Counted from the stretch's first letter, positions 17,838 through 27,130 are shown. The stretch: 64,000 nt of DNA from Gammaproteobacteria bacterium HGW-Gammaproteobacteria-13 (GCA_002840155.1 PGZH01000012.1:142179-206178); one strand, 5' to 3'. The notes: a model not told the origin generated them from the sequence alone. A program made the numbers and translations.

Positions 17838-17903
17838 AGCCATAATTTAAAGTCCGTAATGGTTCCTATGGTCACTTTTAGGCGAGCACCCCGGACAACC
17901 ACC

Positions 17904-18149
17904 GCAACGGTGGATGAAAAAAGCGTCATCCACCCTACGCAGGATTGCCAATGTGCGGGGCGTAGGGTGGACAACGCGAAGCTTGTCCACCGTTATGTTC
18001 AACGCCTCCATTACCCACCATCGCCGTCACATGCTCTTGCTTTTCAATCCGCAATCTCGCAGACGACGCGAAACGCCCCATCAGCAGGCCGAAACGTAGC
18101 GAAGCGGAGTAACAGCCGAAGGCTGGCCCGGAGGGCGAGCGAAGCGAGT
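17904..18149. repeat. Interspersed repeat, copy A (CAACGGTGGATGAA...family)
   Basis: About 245 bases that match 20477-20703 over most of their length. Shared blocks are CAACGGTGGATGAAAA, GCGTCATCCACCCTACG, CGTAGGGTGGACA, GCGAAGCTTGTCCACCG, CAATCCGCAAT and the 3' part GGCGAGCG...AGCAAGTAG-like. Internal inverted words (GGTGGATG/CATCCACC; GGTGGACA/TGTCCACC) allow folding. No open frame is conserved between the copies, so it is non-coding. It lies directly after the PARIS-like locus. Confidence 0.85.
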
Positions 18150-18567
18150 AGTGGAATCGTTGCGTAAGGGGTTGAGCGGCATGGATGCCGCGAGAGCCGC
18201 GATGGGCCAGGGATGGCCCTTCGCGGCGGGCCCCTGGAGCAATGATGGGAAGGCTGACCCGCAGGGTGAGCGAAGCGAATCAAGTCGAGCGCAGCGAGAC
18301 CCGGATACAAGGGGCAAGACTTTTTGCTTACTTTTGGCGGGGCCGGCCATCCGGGCGTCTGCCAAAAGTGAGCCGCCGTAAGGGCGAAACGCAGCGCAGC
18401 GGAGTAACAGCCGCAGGCTGGCCCGCAGGGCGAGCGAAGCGAGTCAACCTGTGGCCCAAACAACACATAAGCGGCGCAAACAAAGCCCACAAAAAACCAG
18501 CAAAGCTCGCGGCTAAAGCCCCTCCCACGGGTTGAATTCGCTCCCCGCCTTTACAAGGCGCAAAAAC
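18150..18567. other. Non-coding repeat-rich stretch between ariB and the symporter gene
   Basis: No credible gene. A 59-base block at 18091-18149 (starting GAAACGTAGCGAAGCGGAGT) is repeated almost exactly at 18386-18444 (starting GAAACGCAGCGCAGCGGAGT), as direct repeats 295 bases apart. In between, words of the type GAGCGAAGCGA recur. The region is high-GC again, so the AT-rich island ends near 17860. It may be the recombination-prone right border of the island. Confidence 0.7.
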
Positions 18568-18593
18568 AAAACCCCGCCAATCAGCGGGGTTTT
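18568..18593 (-). terminator. Rho-independent terminator of the symporter gene
   Basis: AAAACCCCGC and GCGGGGTTTT form a 10-bp stem around CAATCA. It sits 19 bases past the symporter stop codon, with T-residues following on the minus strand. Confidence 0.9.
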
Positions 18594-18611
18594 GTCAGGC
18601 AAACGCCAGGC

Positions 18612-20051
18612 TTACTCCGCCTGCGCCACCAGCGTGCCGTTGTGATTACGACTCCACTGCGGCAGCAGCGTACCAATCAGCATACCGGCCATGCTGAACA
18701 GCAGGCCCGCCAGCTGTGGCGGCCAGAAGGCGGCCTCAGTCCAGGTGTATTCCAGGTAGATCCACGACACCAGACCAAAGGCGATGGCCACCAGCGCGCC
18801 CTGAGTGGTCGCGCGCTTCCAGAACAGCCCGGCAAACAACGGCACCACGGCCGCGACCAGGGTCACCTTGTAGGCGTTGCCGACCATCTCGTAGATGCTC
18901 GCATCCGAGTACAGGGCAAAGCTCAGGGTGGCCACGGCGCAGACCACGATGGTGACGCGCATCAGCAGCAGGAACTGCTTGTCGTTAAGCACCGGCAAAA
19001 AGCGCTTGAGCACGTTCTCGGTCAAAGTCACCGACGGCGCCAGCAGGGTGCCGGAGGCGGTGGACATGATCGCCGAGAGCAGCGCGCCGAAGAACATGAT
19101 CTGGGCGAACAGCGGGGTCTTTTCCAGGATCATCAGCGGCAGAATCATCTGCGAATCTTCCGCCAGCCACTTCTCGACCAGCGCCGGATCGATCATCGAG
19201 GCCGCATACACCAGAAACACCGGCAGCATGCAGAAGCCGAGGTAGAACACCGCGCCGGTCATCGAGGCGCGGGCGGCGATGTTTTCGCTCTTGGCCGACA
19301 TCACGCGCTGGTACACGTCCTGCTGCGGGATAGAGCCGAGCATCATGGTCACCGCGGCGCCGATGAAGGCGACGATGTCCTTGGGCTCGAAGGCGTGCAT
19401 AAAGGTGAACTTGCCCTCGCTGGCCGCCTTGCTGATCACCAGGTCGGCGCCGCCGGCCATGTCGCTGAACAGCCAGACCAGATAAATCAGGCCGACCACG
19501 ATGATGATCATCTGGAAGAAGTCGGTCAGGGCAATCGACCACATACCGCCGAACAGGGTGTAGAGCAGCACGATAAAGGTGCCGAGGAACATGCCCTGGG
19601 TGGTGCTGATGCTGCCGTCGGAGATGACGTTGAACACCAGGCCCAGCGCGATCAGCTGTGCGGCGATCCAGCCCAGGTAGGACATGACGATGACCAGACT
19701 GATGATCAGCTCGACCTGCGGGCCGAAGCGTTTCTTGAAGTAGTCGCCGATGGTCAGCAGGTTCATCCGGTACAGCGGCCGGGCGATGATCAGGCCGACC
19801 AGAAACAGGCAGCCGAAGGAGCCGAACGGGTCTTCGACGATGCCGGCAAAGCCTTCTTCGAGGAAGGTGGCGGGGATGCCCAGTACCGCCTCGCTGCCAA
19901 ACCAGGTGGCGAACACCATGGCGGCGACGATAGGGAAGCCCATGCTACGACCACCGGAGGCGAAATCGCGGGTGTTGTGCACCCGGGTGGAGGCGTAGAA
20001 ACCGATGGCGACAGTCACCAGCAAATAGAGCGCAACGAACCAGATCAGCAT
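18612..20051 (-). CDS. Sodium:solute symporter family (SSF) transporter
   Basis: A 479-residue inner-membrane protein with about 12-13 hydrophobic helices. SSF marks include TRDFASGGRSMGFPIVAAMV near the N-terminus (the yyxGGRsm motif), WFGSEAVLGIPATF, and the GALLSAIMSTASGTLLAPSV segment that contributes to the Na+ site. The family (PF00474) takes up sugars, amino acids, carboxylates or osmolytes with Na+; no feature here fixes the substrate. The ATG at 20051 is preferred because the first helix (LIWFVALYLLVTVAIGFYAS) begins right after it. A farther upstream start would add 15 hydrophilic residues. Confidence 0.92.
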   Translation of the reverse strand: MLIWFVALYLLVTVAIGFYASTRVHNTRDFASGGRSMGFPIVAAMVFATWFGSEAVLGIPATFLEEGFAGIVEDPFGSFGCLFLVGLIIARPLYRMNLLTIGDYFKKRFGPQVELIISLVIVMSYLGWIAAQLIALGLVFNVISDGSISTTQGMFLGTFIVLLYTLFGGMWSIALTDFFQMIIIVVGLIYLVWLFSDMAGGADLVISKAASEGKFTFMHAFEPKDIVAFIGAAVTMMLGSIPQQDVYQRVMSAKSENIAARASMTGAVFYLGFCMLPVFLVYAASMIDPALVEKWLAEDSQMILPLMILEKTPLFAQIMFFGALLSAIMSTASGTLLAPSVTLTENVLKRFLPVLNDKQFLLLMRVTIVVCAVATLSFALYSDASIYEMVGNAYKVTLVAAVVPLFAGLFWKRATTQGALVAIAFGLVSWIYLEYTWTEAAFWPPQLAGLLFSMAGMLIGTLLPQWSRNHNGTLVAQAE

Positions 20052-20096
20052 GCTTTCCCGTTCCACAGACGTCAGCCCACCGCATGCATGGCCCAC

Positions 20097-20361
20097 GCAG
20101 GCTGCGCGGGACGGATCGATGGGCTACAGGTTTTTGTTATGACCATTCTCGACGGATAGCTGCACGCGCCCGTCCAAGGTCGCGCAGTCTGGCAAATACG
20201 TAAAATATGTCAAACAAAAACGACGAAACGTAAGCAGATAATTCAGCAAAACGCCCTGCACGCCTCTGTAACAGACTGTAATCGCTGTAAAAGCCGTATA
20301 TAAGCCAGCACAGGCAGTTGCATATTTTTGACAGCCGCCCAGCAAACGCTCTAATCGCCAG
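20097..20361. promoter_or_regulatory. AT-rich leader upstream of the symporter gene
   Basis: About 265 bases without a gene, noticeably AT-rich for this chromosome. On the minus strand a TATATA word near 20295 and several A/T tracts could form a promoter for the symporter. I see no clear -35 partner or known operator, so the exact promoter is not assigned. Confidence 0.4.
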
Positions 20362-20454
20362 GCATAAAAAAGCCAGGCACTGGGCCTGGCTTTTTCACAT
20401 CAGCAACCGCCGCTTCAGGCTGGCTTTGACTCCGCTTGCTTGACCCGGAACCAG
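20362..20454 (-). pseudogene. Duplicated 3' end of the RND pump gene plus its terminator
   Basis: Minus-strand bases 20453-20415 encode WFRVKQAESKPA and a stop. The intact RND pump gene at 22923 ends WFRVKEAESRPA and a stop. Identity continues through the downstream sequence, including a 40-base perfect match starting TGGGCCTGGCTTTTTCACAT at 20380 and 22888. Upstream of the Trp codon the match stops abruptly and repeat copy B begins. So this is a remnant carboxyl end, left by duplication or by insertion of the 2.5 kb in between. Confidence 0.88.
20367..20395 (-). terminator. Strong Rho-independent terminator within the RND 3' remnant
   Basis: AAAAAGCCAGGC and GCCTGGCTTTTT form a perfect 12-bp stem around ACTGG, with T/A tracts on both sides. 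The corresponding hairpin after the intact RND gene (about 22871-22900) is degraded. The remnant has thus kept the better version. Confidence 0.9.
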
Positions 20455-20476
20455 CGAGTAGCCAGGGCAACTGTGG

Positions 20477-20703
20477 CAACGGTGGATGAAAACGCGTCAT
20501 CCACCCTACGCCAGAATCACCAATGGGCCGCCCCGTAGGGTGGACAGCGCGAAGCTTGTCCACCGGGATGCTCAAATCCTCCGTTACCCGCCATCGCCAT
20601 CACAGGTGCTGGTTTGCCAATCCGCAATGTCGCAACACCCCAACAGCAGGCTGCTGCGTAGCCGAGTGCAGTAACGCCCGCAGGGCGAGCGCAGCAAGTA
20701 GCG
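20477..20703. repeat. Interspersed repeat, copy B
   Basis: About 227 bases homologous to copy A at 17904 (blocks listed there). It starts 23 bases after the RND 3' remnant and ends about 115 bases before the DUF3857 gene stop. The rest, to 20819, holds no gene that I can support. Confidence 0.85.
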
Positions 20704-20819
20704 GCATCATTAGAAGAAGCAGCGAGCCGCATGGGGTCTGTGAGGGCCGTGTTGTTCGCTAGCGTTTCGGCGCTGATTACCGAAAAACGCTGCCGCGTAC
20801 CCGCGCCATACACAAGTGG

Positions 20820-22679
20820 TTAGAGCTTTACCATTTGCTCCAACTGCTCTGCGCAGCTGCGGGCTTGGCTGAGCATCGTGCCAAACGGTGCACTCACAAG
20901 CTCATCGTGGCCCAGCCAACTCACTTTCTGGGTCAGGCGGTAGTGATAGCGAATGCCACCGCTGATCTTTTCCCCATCCAGGTCGAGGTCGTACCAAGGC
21001 GAGCGGACTTCGCAGCGCTGGATCGGCTTGTCCATCTGCGCACCGGACAAGGTAACGGTGTAATCGACCGTATCCGGATCGCCCACGTAGAGGTCGGCAC
21101 GTTGATCGTTACGCCGATAGTTGAGCAGGTCGCTCCATTTATCGTTGAGATAGGCGTCGCTGTAGAAGTAACCACCGTCGAGCTTCTCAAGTGCCCGCTG
21201 GTTGGTCATTGACACCTTGATGCTGTAACGCTCAGGCACTAAAAACCCCAAGCTTTCGCGACGAACTTTGCAGTCGCTGATTGCCATCCCGAAGTTGTCG
21301 CAGAGATTCTGATCCGAAGCGGTGGCGCCTTGATAGCTATCGGCCAGGCTCAATTGCATCAACGGCTGACGGGCGAATGCGAGCGTGGCCTGGGTGGCAG
21401 CGCCCCCGGCCTTATCAAAATGTGCCTGCTTATCGAGGCGAATGCTGACTTCAGGACGCGCCAGCGCAATGTGCTCTTCACGCACCTGCCCTTGCACGTC
21501 GCTTACCAAAGCCCAGCGATCCTGGATGTCAGACATTGTCTGGCCAGGGGCAAACACCGGATTGGTGGGGTCCAGCCACCAGACCTGGTCGGCCACTTGG
21601 GCGCGCACGATTGCATGGTTTGGTGCACTGGTACCAGGGATCAACAATGACTCCACCACACCGCCCCGGCTGACCCAGGCGATTTCGGCGCTAATGCCGC
21701 TCGCCCTGAGCATGGCGGTCAGCAGAGTGGCAAGGTCCTTACAGTCGCCATAACCGCGCTGCTCGATTTCCTGCAGATTGAATGGCACATAGCCGCGCTC
21801 AGAAGCCCGCCAATCACCCAGGTAGCGGTAATGCGCATTTAGATGCTGCATTAGTTCGACTACTTGTTTGGCGGGGTCAAGCCCTTTCACCGCGGCGACC
21901 GCTATGGCGCTGTCCGGCGGTAGATCGGCGCTGAGTATTTGGCTGTAGCGCTGGGCTAAACCGCCGAAGTAGCGCTGCAATTGCACAGTACTGCCAAGCT
22001 CTATCCGCGGAATACGGCGTATGTAGGCATTGTTCGACTCATTGATGTAGCTGCTAAACACCGGCGCTCTTTGTTCGATATCCAGCGCCTTGCCATCGGC
22101 CGAAGCGGAGATGGTGAAATCGTCCATCAACTCGCTGCGCCACTGGATGGGCTGCTCGGCGGTGAAGCGCGCCTTGAACCGGTCCCGGCGAACGGCGTTG
22201 GGAGCAAACCGCAGGCTGTAATGGAACTCGCTGAGCAGAGGCTGCGCAGCACTGCGCTCACGCACGGTATAGCGAACTTGAGTCCCGACGCGCAGCGCCG
22301 GAAAAGCCAGCGATGTCTGTTTCTCGCGGGAGAAACCCTGATCAGGATTGGGCGCCGTACGTGTATCGATCTGCGTTTCATGCAGAGGCGTCGGCTGGCC
22401 GCCGGGTTGCACATACTCGGCGTTGATCACCTCAAACTCGTCAGTTTCGACATAGCTGAAATCGATTCGCGAGAGCATTTCGCGGCCCAGCGGCTTGAGA
22501 ATGGTGTAGCGGTAGGTGGTTGTGCAGTCGGTGCTGACATCACGACTGAAGTGGCAGTGCATATCAATATCACTGGCCAGCGGTGCTTCGGCCAAAGGTT
22601 GGAGCGCAGCCGAAACGCTGTGCGTAAGCGCAATCAGACTGATACCAAGCAGTGGCCGGTAGAACGAAAAACATTGCAT
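20820..22679 (-). CDS. DUF3857 and transglutaminase-like domain protein
   Basis: A 619-residue exported protein. It has a signal peptide (about 1-25, LLGISLIALTHSVSAALQ), a DUF3857 beta-rich domain (PF12969; about 40-230) and a transglutaminase-like domain. The catalytic triad is visible as Cys313 in RGYGDCKDLATLL, His355 in APNHAIVRA and Asp370 in VWWLDPTNP. A C-terminal domain of about 230 residues follows. Such proteins may cleave or crosslink peptides in the periplasm, but none is well characterised. AGAGG lies ahead of the chosen ATG. It stands alone between two copies of the RND 3' end, so it may have arrived there as an insertion. Confidence 0.85.
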   Translation of the reverse strand: MQCFSFYRPLLGISLIALTHSVSAALQPLAEAPLASDIDMHCHFSRDVSTDCTTTYRYTILKPLGREMLSRIDFSYVETDEFEVINAEYVQPGGQPTPLHETQIDTRTAPNPDQGFSREKQTSLAFPALRVGTQVRYTVRERSAAQPLLSEFHYSLRFAPNAVRRDRFKARFTAEQPIQWRSELMDDFTISASADGKALDIEQRAPVFSSYINESNNAYIRRIPRIELGSTVQLQRYFGGLAQRYSQILSADLPPDSAIAVAAVKGLDPAKQVVELMQHLNAHYRYLGDWRASERGYVPFNLQEIEQRGYGDCKDLATLLTAMLRASGISAEIAWVSRGGVVESLLIPGTSAPNHAIVRAQVADQVWWLDPTNPVFAPGQTMSDIQDRWALVSDVQGQVREEHIALARPEVSIRLDKQAHFDKAGGAATQATLAFARQPLMQLSLADSYQGATASDQNLCDNFGMAISDCKVRRESLGFLVPERYSIKVSMTNQRALEKLDGGYFYSDAYLNDKWSDLLNYRRNDQRADLYVGDPDTVDYTVTLSGAQMDKPIQRCEVRSPWYDLDLDGEKISGGIRYHYRLTQKVSWLGHDELVSAPFGTMLSQARSCAEQLEQMVKL

Positions 22680-22922
22680 AAACGCCTCTGTAAAACGGCG
22701 CCACGGGCACCGAAAGGCCAGGGATGATCGCCCCAATGAAAATCAATCGCAACAAGAAATGTAATTTTTTGTTATCGCGAAAACGCCTAAGACGCCCGAG
22801 ATAGACGCCTCAACGCAGCTACTTGTGCAGTTAACGACGCTCAGATGCTGCAGTTTTTTAACCGGCGCAATAAAAAAGACAGACCCGCTGGGCCTGGCTT
22901 TTTCACATCAGCAACCGCCGCT
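22680..22922. other. Intergenic: DUF3857 leader and degraded RND terminator
   Basis: No gene is seen. Bases 22740-22860 are AT-rich and lie upstream of the DUF3857 gene, so its promoter should be here. Bases 22867-22962 are the intact-gene counterpart of the duplicated segment at 20362-20454. Its hairpin is imperfect (GACAGACC against GGGCCTGGC). Confidence 0.6.
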
Positions 22923-25900
22923 TCAGGCAGGCCTTGACTCCGCTTCCTTGACCCGGAACCAAGCCGCATAGAGCGCAGGCAGGAACAGCAAGGTCAACGC
23001 GGTGGCGACGATCAGGCCGCCCATGATGGCCACGGCCATCGGCCCGAAGAACACGCTGCGCGACAGCGGAATCATCGCCAGCACCGCCGCCAGGGCGGTC
23101 AGCACGATGGGGCGGAAACGCCGCACGGTGGCTTCGATAATCGCGTGCCAACGGTCCATGCCGGCGGCGATGTCCTGCTCGATCTGGTCGACCAGAATCA
23201 CCGAGTTACGCATGATCATCCCCGACAGGGCGATGGTGCCGAGCATGGCGACGAAGCCGAACGGCTGGCGGAAGATCAGCAGGAACAGGGTCACCCCAAT
23301 CAGCCCCAGCGGCGCGGTGAGGAACACCATGGCCGAGCGCGAGAAGCTCTTCAGCTGCAGCATCAGCAGGGTCAGCACCACCACGATAAACAGCGGGATA
23401 CCGGCGTTGACCGAAGCCTGACCACGGCTGGAGTCTTCCACGGTGCCGCCGACGTCCAGCTGGTAGCCGTCCGGCAGTTGTGCACGCACGGGCTCCAGAG
23501 TCGGCAGGATCTGCTTGATCAGGCTGGCCGGCTGCTCCTTGCCATACACATCGGCACGCACGGTGACGGTCGGCAGACGGTTGCGGTGCCAGATGATGCC
23601 TTCCTCGAAGCCGTACTCCAGGGTGGCGATCTGCGACAACGGCACGCTGCGGCCATTGTCGGTGGGCACCGCCAGGCTTGGCAGCAGGCCGAGTTCCTGA
23701 CGCTCACTCAGGGTGCCGCGCAGGAGGATTTCGATCAGCTCGTTGCCTTCGCGGTACTGGCTGACGGGCGAGCCGGTCAGCGAGCTTTGCAGGAAGCGCG
23801 ACAGGTCGGCGGTGCTGACGCCCAGGGCGCGGGCGCGTTCCTGGTCGATGTTCAGGCGCACGACTTTGCTCGGCTCTTCCCAGTCCAGGTGCACGTTGCT
23901 CACATGGCTGTTCTCGCGCACCTTGTCGGCGACCTGGCGGGCCAGTTGGCGCACTTCGTCGATATGCTCACCGGAAACGCGGAACTGCACCGGGTAACCC
24001 ACGGGCGGGCCGTTTTCCAGACGCGAGATGCGCGTGCGCAGGGTCGGGAACTCGTCGTTGAGCACCTCGATCAGCCAGGTGCGGATCTTCTCGCGGTCTT
24101 CGATGCTTTTCGCCAGCACCACAAACTGGGCAAAGCTGGCGGCCGGCAGTTGCTGGTCCAGCGGCAGGTAGAAGCGCGGCGAACCGGTGCCGACATAGGC
24201 GACAAAGTTGTCGATGCCTTCATGGCCACTGAGCAATTTTTCCAGACGCTTGGCCTGCTCTTCGGTGGCGGCCAGGGAGGCGCCTTCGCTGAGTTTGAGG
24301 TCGACCATCAGTTCCAGACGGCCAGACGCCGGGAAGAACTGCTGCGGGACAAAGCGGAACAACAGGATCGAGCCGACAAACAACGCAATAGTCAGCACGA
24401 TCACGGTTTTACGCCGACGTACGCACCATTCCACCGCCGTGCGCACGCGCCGGTAGAACGGCGTGCCGTAAGGGTCGTGACCGTCGGCGCTGCCGCCGTG
24501 CTTGGCCGCGTGCAGCTTGGCCAGGTCCGGCAGCAGTTTGGCCCCCAGGTACGGCACAAACACCACGGCGGCGATCCACGACACCAGCAGGGCAATCGCC
24601 ACCACCTGGAAGATCGAGCGGGTGTATTCGCCGGTGCCGGACTGCGCCGTGGCAATCGGCAGGAAGCCGGCGGCGGTGATCAGGGTGCCGGTGAGCATCG
24701 GGAAAGCGGTGCTGGTCCAGGCATAACTGGCCGCTTTGATGCGGTCGTAGCCCTGCTCCATCTTGATCGCCATCATTTCCACGGCAATGATCGCGTCATC
24801 CACCATCAAGCCCAGCGCCAGCACCAGCGCACCGAGGGAAATCTTGTGCAAGCCAATGCCGAGGTAGTACATGGCGGCAAAGGTCATCGCCAGCACCAGC
24901 GGAATCGACAGCGCTACGACCAGACCGGTGCGCAGGCCGAGGGAGAAGAAGCTCACCAGCAGCACGATGATCACCGCTTCGGTGAGCACGCGGACGAACT
25001 CGCCGACACCGGTTTTCACCGCCGCTGGTTGGTCGGACACCTTACTCAGCTGCATGCCGGCCGGCAGGGTTTCCTGCAGGCGGGCGAACTCGCCTTCCAG
25101 GGCCTTGCCCAGCACCAGAATGTCACCACCGGCTTTCATCGATACGGCCAGGCCAATGGCGTCTTCGCCCATATAGCGCATACGCGGTGCGGGCGGATCG
25201 TTGAAGCCACGTTTAACCTCGGCCACATCGGCGATGCGGAAGGTGCGGTCGGCCACGCGAATCGGGAAATTGCGGATTTCATCGACCGTTTCAAAACGCC
25301 CGGTGACGCGCAGTTGCACGCGGTCGGAAGCAGTTTCGAAGAAGCCAGCAGCGGCCACCGCGTTCTGTTCTTCCAGCGCCTGCTGCACCGCCGCCAACGG
25401 CAGACCGAGGGTGGCCAGCTTGGTGTTGGACAGCTCGATCCACACCTTCTCGTCCTGCAGACCGAGCAGGTCGACCTTGCCGACGTCCTTGACCCGCTGC
25501 AGCTGCAGCTGGACGCGGTCGGCGTAATCCTTGAGCACGGCGTAGTCGAAGCCTTCACCGGTCAGCGCGTAGATATTGCCGAAGGTGGTACCGAATTCGT
25601 CGTTGTAGAACGGCCCCTGAATGCCCTGGGGCAAGGTGTGGCGAATGTCGCTGACCTTCTTGCGCACCTGATAGAACAGATCGGGAATGTCGGCCGAGTG
25701 CATCGAATCACGGGCGATAAAGGTCACCTGGGATTCACCCGGGCGCGAGAACGAGACGATCTTGTCGTAGTCGCCAGTCTCCATCAGCTTCTTTTCGATG
25801 CGCTCGGTAACCTGACGCGACACCTCTTCGGCGCTCGCCCCTGGCCAGTTGGTGCGCACCACCATGGCCTTGAAGGTAAAGGGCGGGTCTTCGCTCTGGC

Positions 25901-26003
25901 CCAGCTTGGTGTAGGAAATAGCCCCGACCACCGCCAGCAGCAGCATGAGATACAGGACGATCTGGCGGTTGCGCAGCGCCCAGGCGGATAGGTTGAAATC
26001 CAT
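22923..26003 (-). CDS. RND-family multidrug efflux pump, inner-membrane permease
   Basis: A 1026-residue AcrB-superfamily (PF00873) pump. The N-terminus MDFNLSAWALRNRQIVLYLM is typical of the TriC/VmeF-like subgroup. Two repeats each have a first helix, a large periplasmic loop and a helix bundle. The TM4 proton-relay pair is Asp402-Asp403 in LMVDDAIIAVEMM, and GTLITAAGFLPIATAQSGTG follows. It works as a trimer with the adaptor encoded six bases upstream; an outer-membrane channel gene is not in this window, so a shared TolC/OprM-like channel is expected. Substrates are unknown. A divergent TetR regulator points to induction by the pump's substrates. Confidence 0.94.
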   Translation of the reverse strand: MDFNLSAWALRNRQIVLYLMLLLAVVGAISYTKLGQSEDPPFTFKAMVVRTNWPGASAEEVSRQVTERIEKKLMETGDYDKIVSFSRPGESQVTFIARDSMHSADIPDLFYQVRKKVSDIRHTLPQGIQGPFYNDEFGTTFGNIYALTGEGFDYAVLKDYADRVQLQLQRVKDVGKVDLLGLQDEKVWIELSNTKLATLGLPLAAVQQALEEQNAVAAAGFFETASDRVQLRVTGRFETVDEIRNFPIRVADRTFRIADVAEVKRGFNDPPAPRMRYMGEDAIGLAVSMKAGGDILVLGKALEGEFARLQETLPAGMQLSKVSDQPAAVKTGVGEFVRVLTEAVIIVLLVSFFSLGLRTGLVVALSIPLVLAMTFAAMYYLGIGLHKISLGALVLALGLMVDDAIIAVEMMAIKMEQGYDRIKAASYAWTSTAFPMLTGTLITAAGFLPIATAQSGTGEYTRSIFQVVAIALLVSWIAAVVFVPYLGAKLLPDLAKLHAAKHGGSADGHDPYGTPFYRRVRTAVEWCVRRRKTVIVLTIALFVGSILLFRFVPQQFFPASGRLELMVDLKLSEGASLAATEEQAKRLEKLLSGHEGIDNFVAYVGTGSPRFYLPLDQQLPAASFAQFVVLAKSIEDREKIRTWLIEVLNDEFPTLRTRISRLENGPPVGYPVQFRVSGEHIDEVRQLARQVADKVRENSHVSNVHLDWEEPSKVVRLNIDQERARALGVSTADLSRFLQSSLTGSPVSQYREGNELIEILLRGTLSERQELGLLPSLAVPTDNGRSVPLSQIATLEYGFEEGIIWHRNRLPTVTVRADVYGKEQPASLIKQILPTLEPVRAQLPDGYQLDVGGTVEDSSRGQASVNAGIPLFIVVVLTLLMLQLKSFSRSAMVFLTAPLGLIGVTLFLLIFRQPFGFVAMLGTIALSGMIMRNSVILVDQIEQDIAAGMDRWHAIIEATVRRFRPIVLTALAAVLAMIPLSRSVFFGPMAVAIMGGLIVATALTLLFLPALYAAWFRVKEAESRPA

Positions 26004-26008
26004 CGGGC

Positions 26009-27130
26009 TTACTCCTCGACCGTCGGGCTGGCCTGAGCCGTCAGCTGCACCGCACGATTGTCGCGGTCAACCGGACGCACCTGCTGGCCTTCACGCAGCA
26101 CCTGACCACCGGCTGCGACTACCCAATCGGAAGCGCTTAGACCTTCGAGCACCGGCACGGTCTTCTCACCGTAAGCGCCGATACGTACATCAGTACGCTT
26201 GAGGGTGGAATCCTTCGGATCGACCACCCATACATAGGGCTGGCCCTTCTCTGCCGTCAGCGCCGACAGCGGCACGGCCAGCGGCACATCACCGTTGTGG
26301 GCAATAAACACGCGGGCGCTCTGGCCCAGCTCGGCCGGAACTTTGCCTTCAACAAAGGCGACGCGGGCGGCGAAGGTGCGCGATTGCGGATCGGCCGATG
26401 GCGACATTTCGCGGATGCGCCCGGGGAAGCGCTGGTCCGGCTGTGACCAGAGCTCAACCGCGACATCCTGACCGACCTTGAAGCGCTCGAAGGCTTGCTC
26501 CGGCAGGTTGATCAGCACTTCGCGCTCGCCGTCAGCAGCCAGGGTGAACACGGTTTGCCCAGCGGCCACCACCTGGCCAACTTCGACCATGCGCTGGGCC
26601 ACCACGCCATCCTGCGAGGCGCGCAGCACGGCGTAACCGGCCTGGTTGTTGGCCACGTTGAATTCGGCGCGCACCTGCTTCACCCGCGCCTCACCGGAGC
26701 GGTAGGTGTTTTCGGCATTGTCGTATTGCGAACGGCTGACCAGGTTGCGCGCCAGCAGGGTTTTGTAGCGATCACGTTCGGCGCGTACCAGCTGCAGGTT
26801 AGCCTCGGCCGCTGCCACCTGGGCGCGGATGGCTTCCAGCTGCAGACGCACGTCTTGCGGGTCCAGTTCGGCCAGCGGCTGGTCCTTCTTCACCCGCGCG
26901 CCCACATCAACCAGGCGCTTGGCCACCTTGCCACCGATACGGAACGCCAGTTCCGGCTCCAGGCGCGCACGCACCTCACCCGGGTAGGCATCCATCAGGT
27001 CGCCAGCCAGCTGTGGCTGCACCACCATGGCCGGGCGCACGGCAACCTTGGCGGGCTCGCCATTACCGCAAGCGCCGAGCAACAGGATAAGACTGACAGG
27101 CAACGCAACAGACAGTGCATGACGAAACAT
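26009..27130 (-). CDS. RND efflux periplasmic adaptor lipoprotein (membrane fusion protein)
   Basis: A 373-residue adaptor. It has a lipoprotein signal (LILLLGAC, lipidated Cys21), then paired lipoyl half-motifs (VRARLEPELAFRIGGKVAKR; AGYAVLRASQDGVVAQRMVE), a coiled-coil hairpin between them (about 100-165) and the beta-barrel/membrane-proximal domains. It links the RND permease to the outer-membrane channel. Spacing to the permease start is six bases, so they form one operon. AAAGG lies upstream of the ATG. The divergent TetR-family gene begins 91 bases away. Confidence 0.94.
   Translation of the reverse strand: MFRHALSVALPVSLILLLGACGNGEPAKVAVRPAMVVQPQLAGDLMDAYPGEVRARLEPELAFRIGGKVAKRLVDVGARVKKDQPLAELDPQDVRLQLEAIRAQVAAAEANLQLVRAERDRYKTLLARNLVSRSQYDNAENTYRSGEARVKQVRAEFNVANNQAGYAVLRASQDGVVAQRMVEVGQVVAAGQTVFTLAADGEREVLINLPEQAFERFKVGQDVAVELWSQPDQRFPGRIREMSPSADPQSRTFAARVAFVEGKVPAELGQSARVFIAHNGDVPLAVPLSALTAEKGQPYVWVVDPKDSTLKRTDVRIGAYGEKTVPVLEGLSASDWVVAAGGQVLREGQQVRPVDRDNRAVQLTAQASPTVEE

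Noticed and set aside
17904..20703. CRISPR array suspected from recurring words in 17.9-20.7 kb
   Set aside because: The repeats are long, few and irregularly spaced, with no regular 28-37 bp units or spacers and no cas genes.
23145..25991. A 948-codon open frame on the plus strand opposite the RND pump
   Set aside because: It is antisense to a clearly recognisable AcrB-type protein. Its translation is His/Gln/Arg-rich without any domain, the usual shadow in high-GC DNA.
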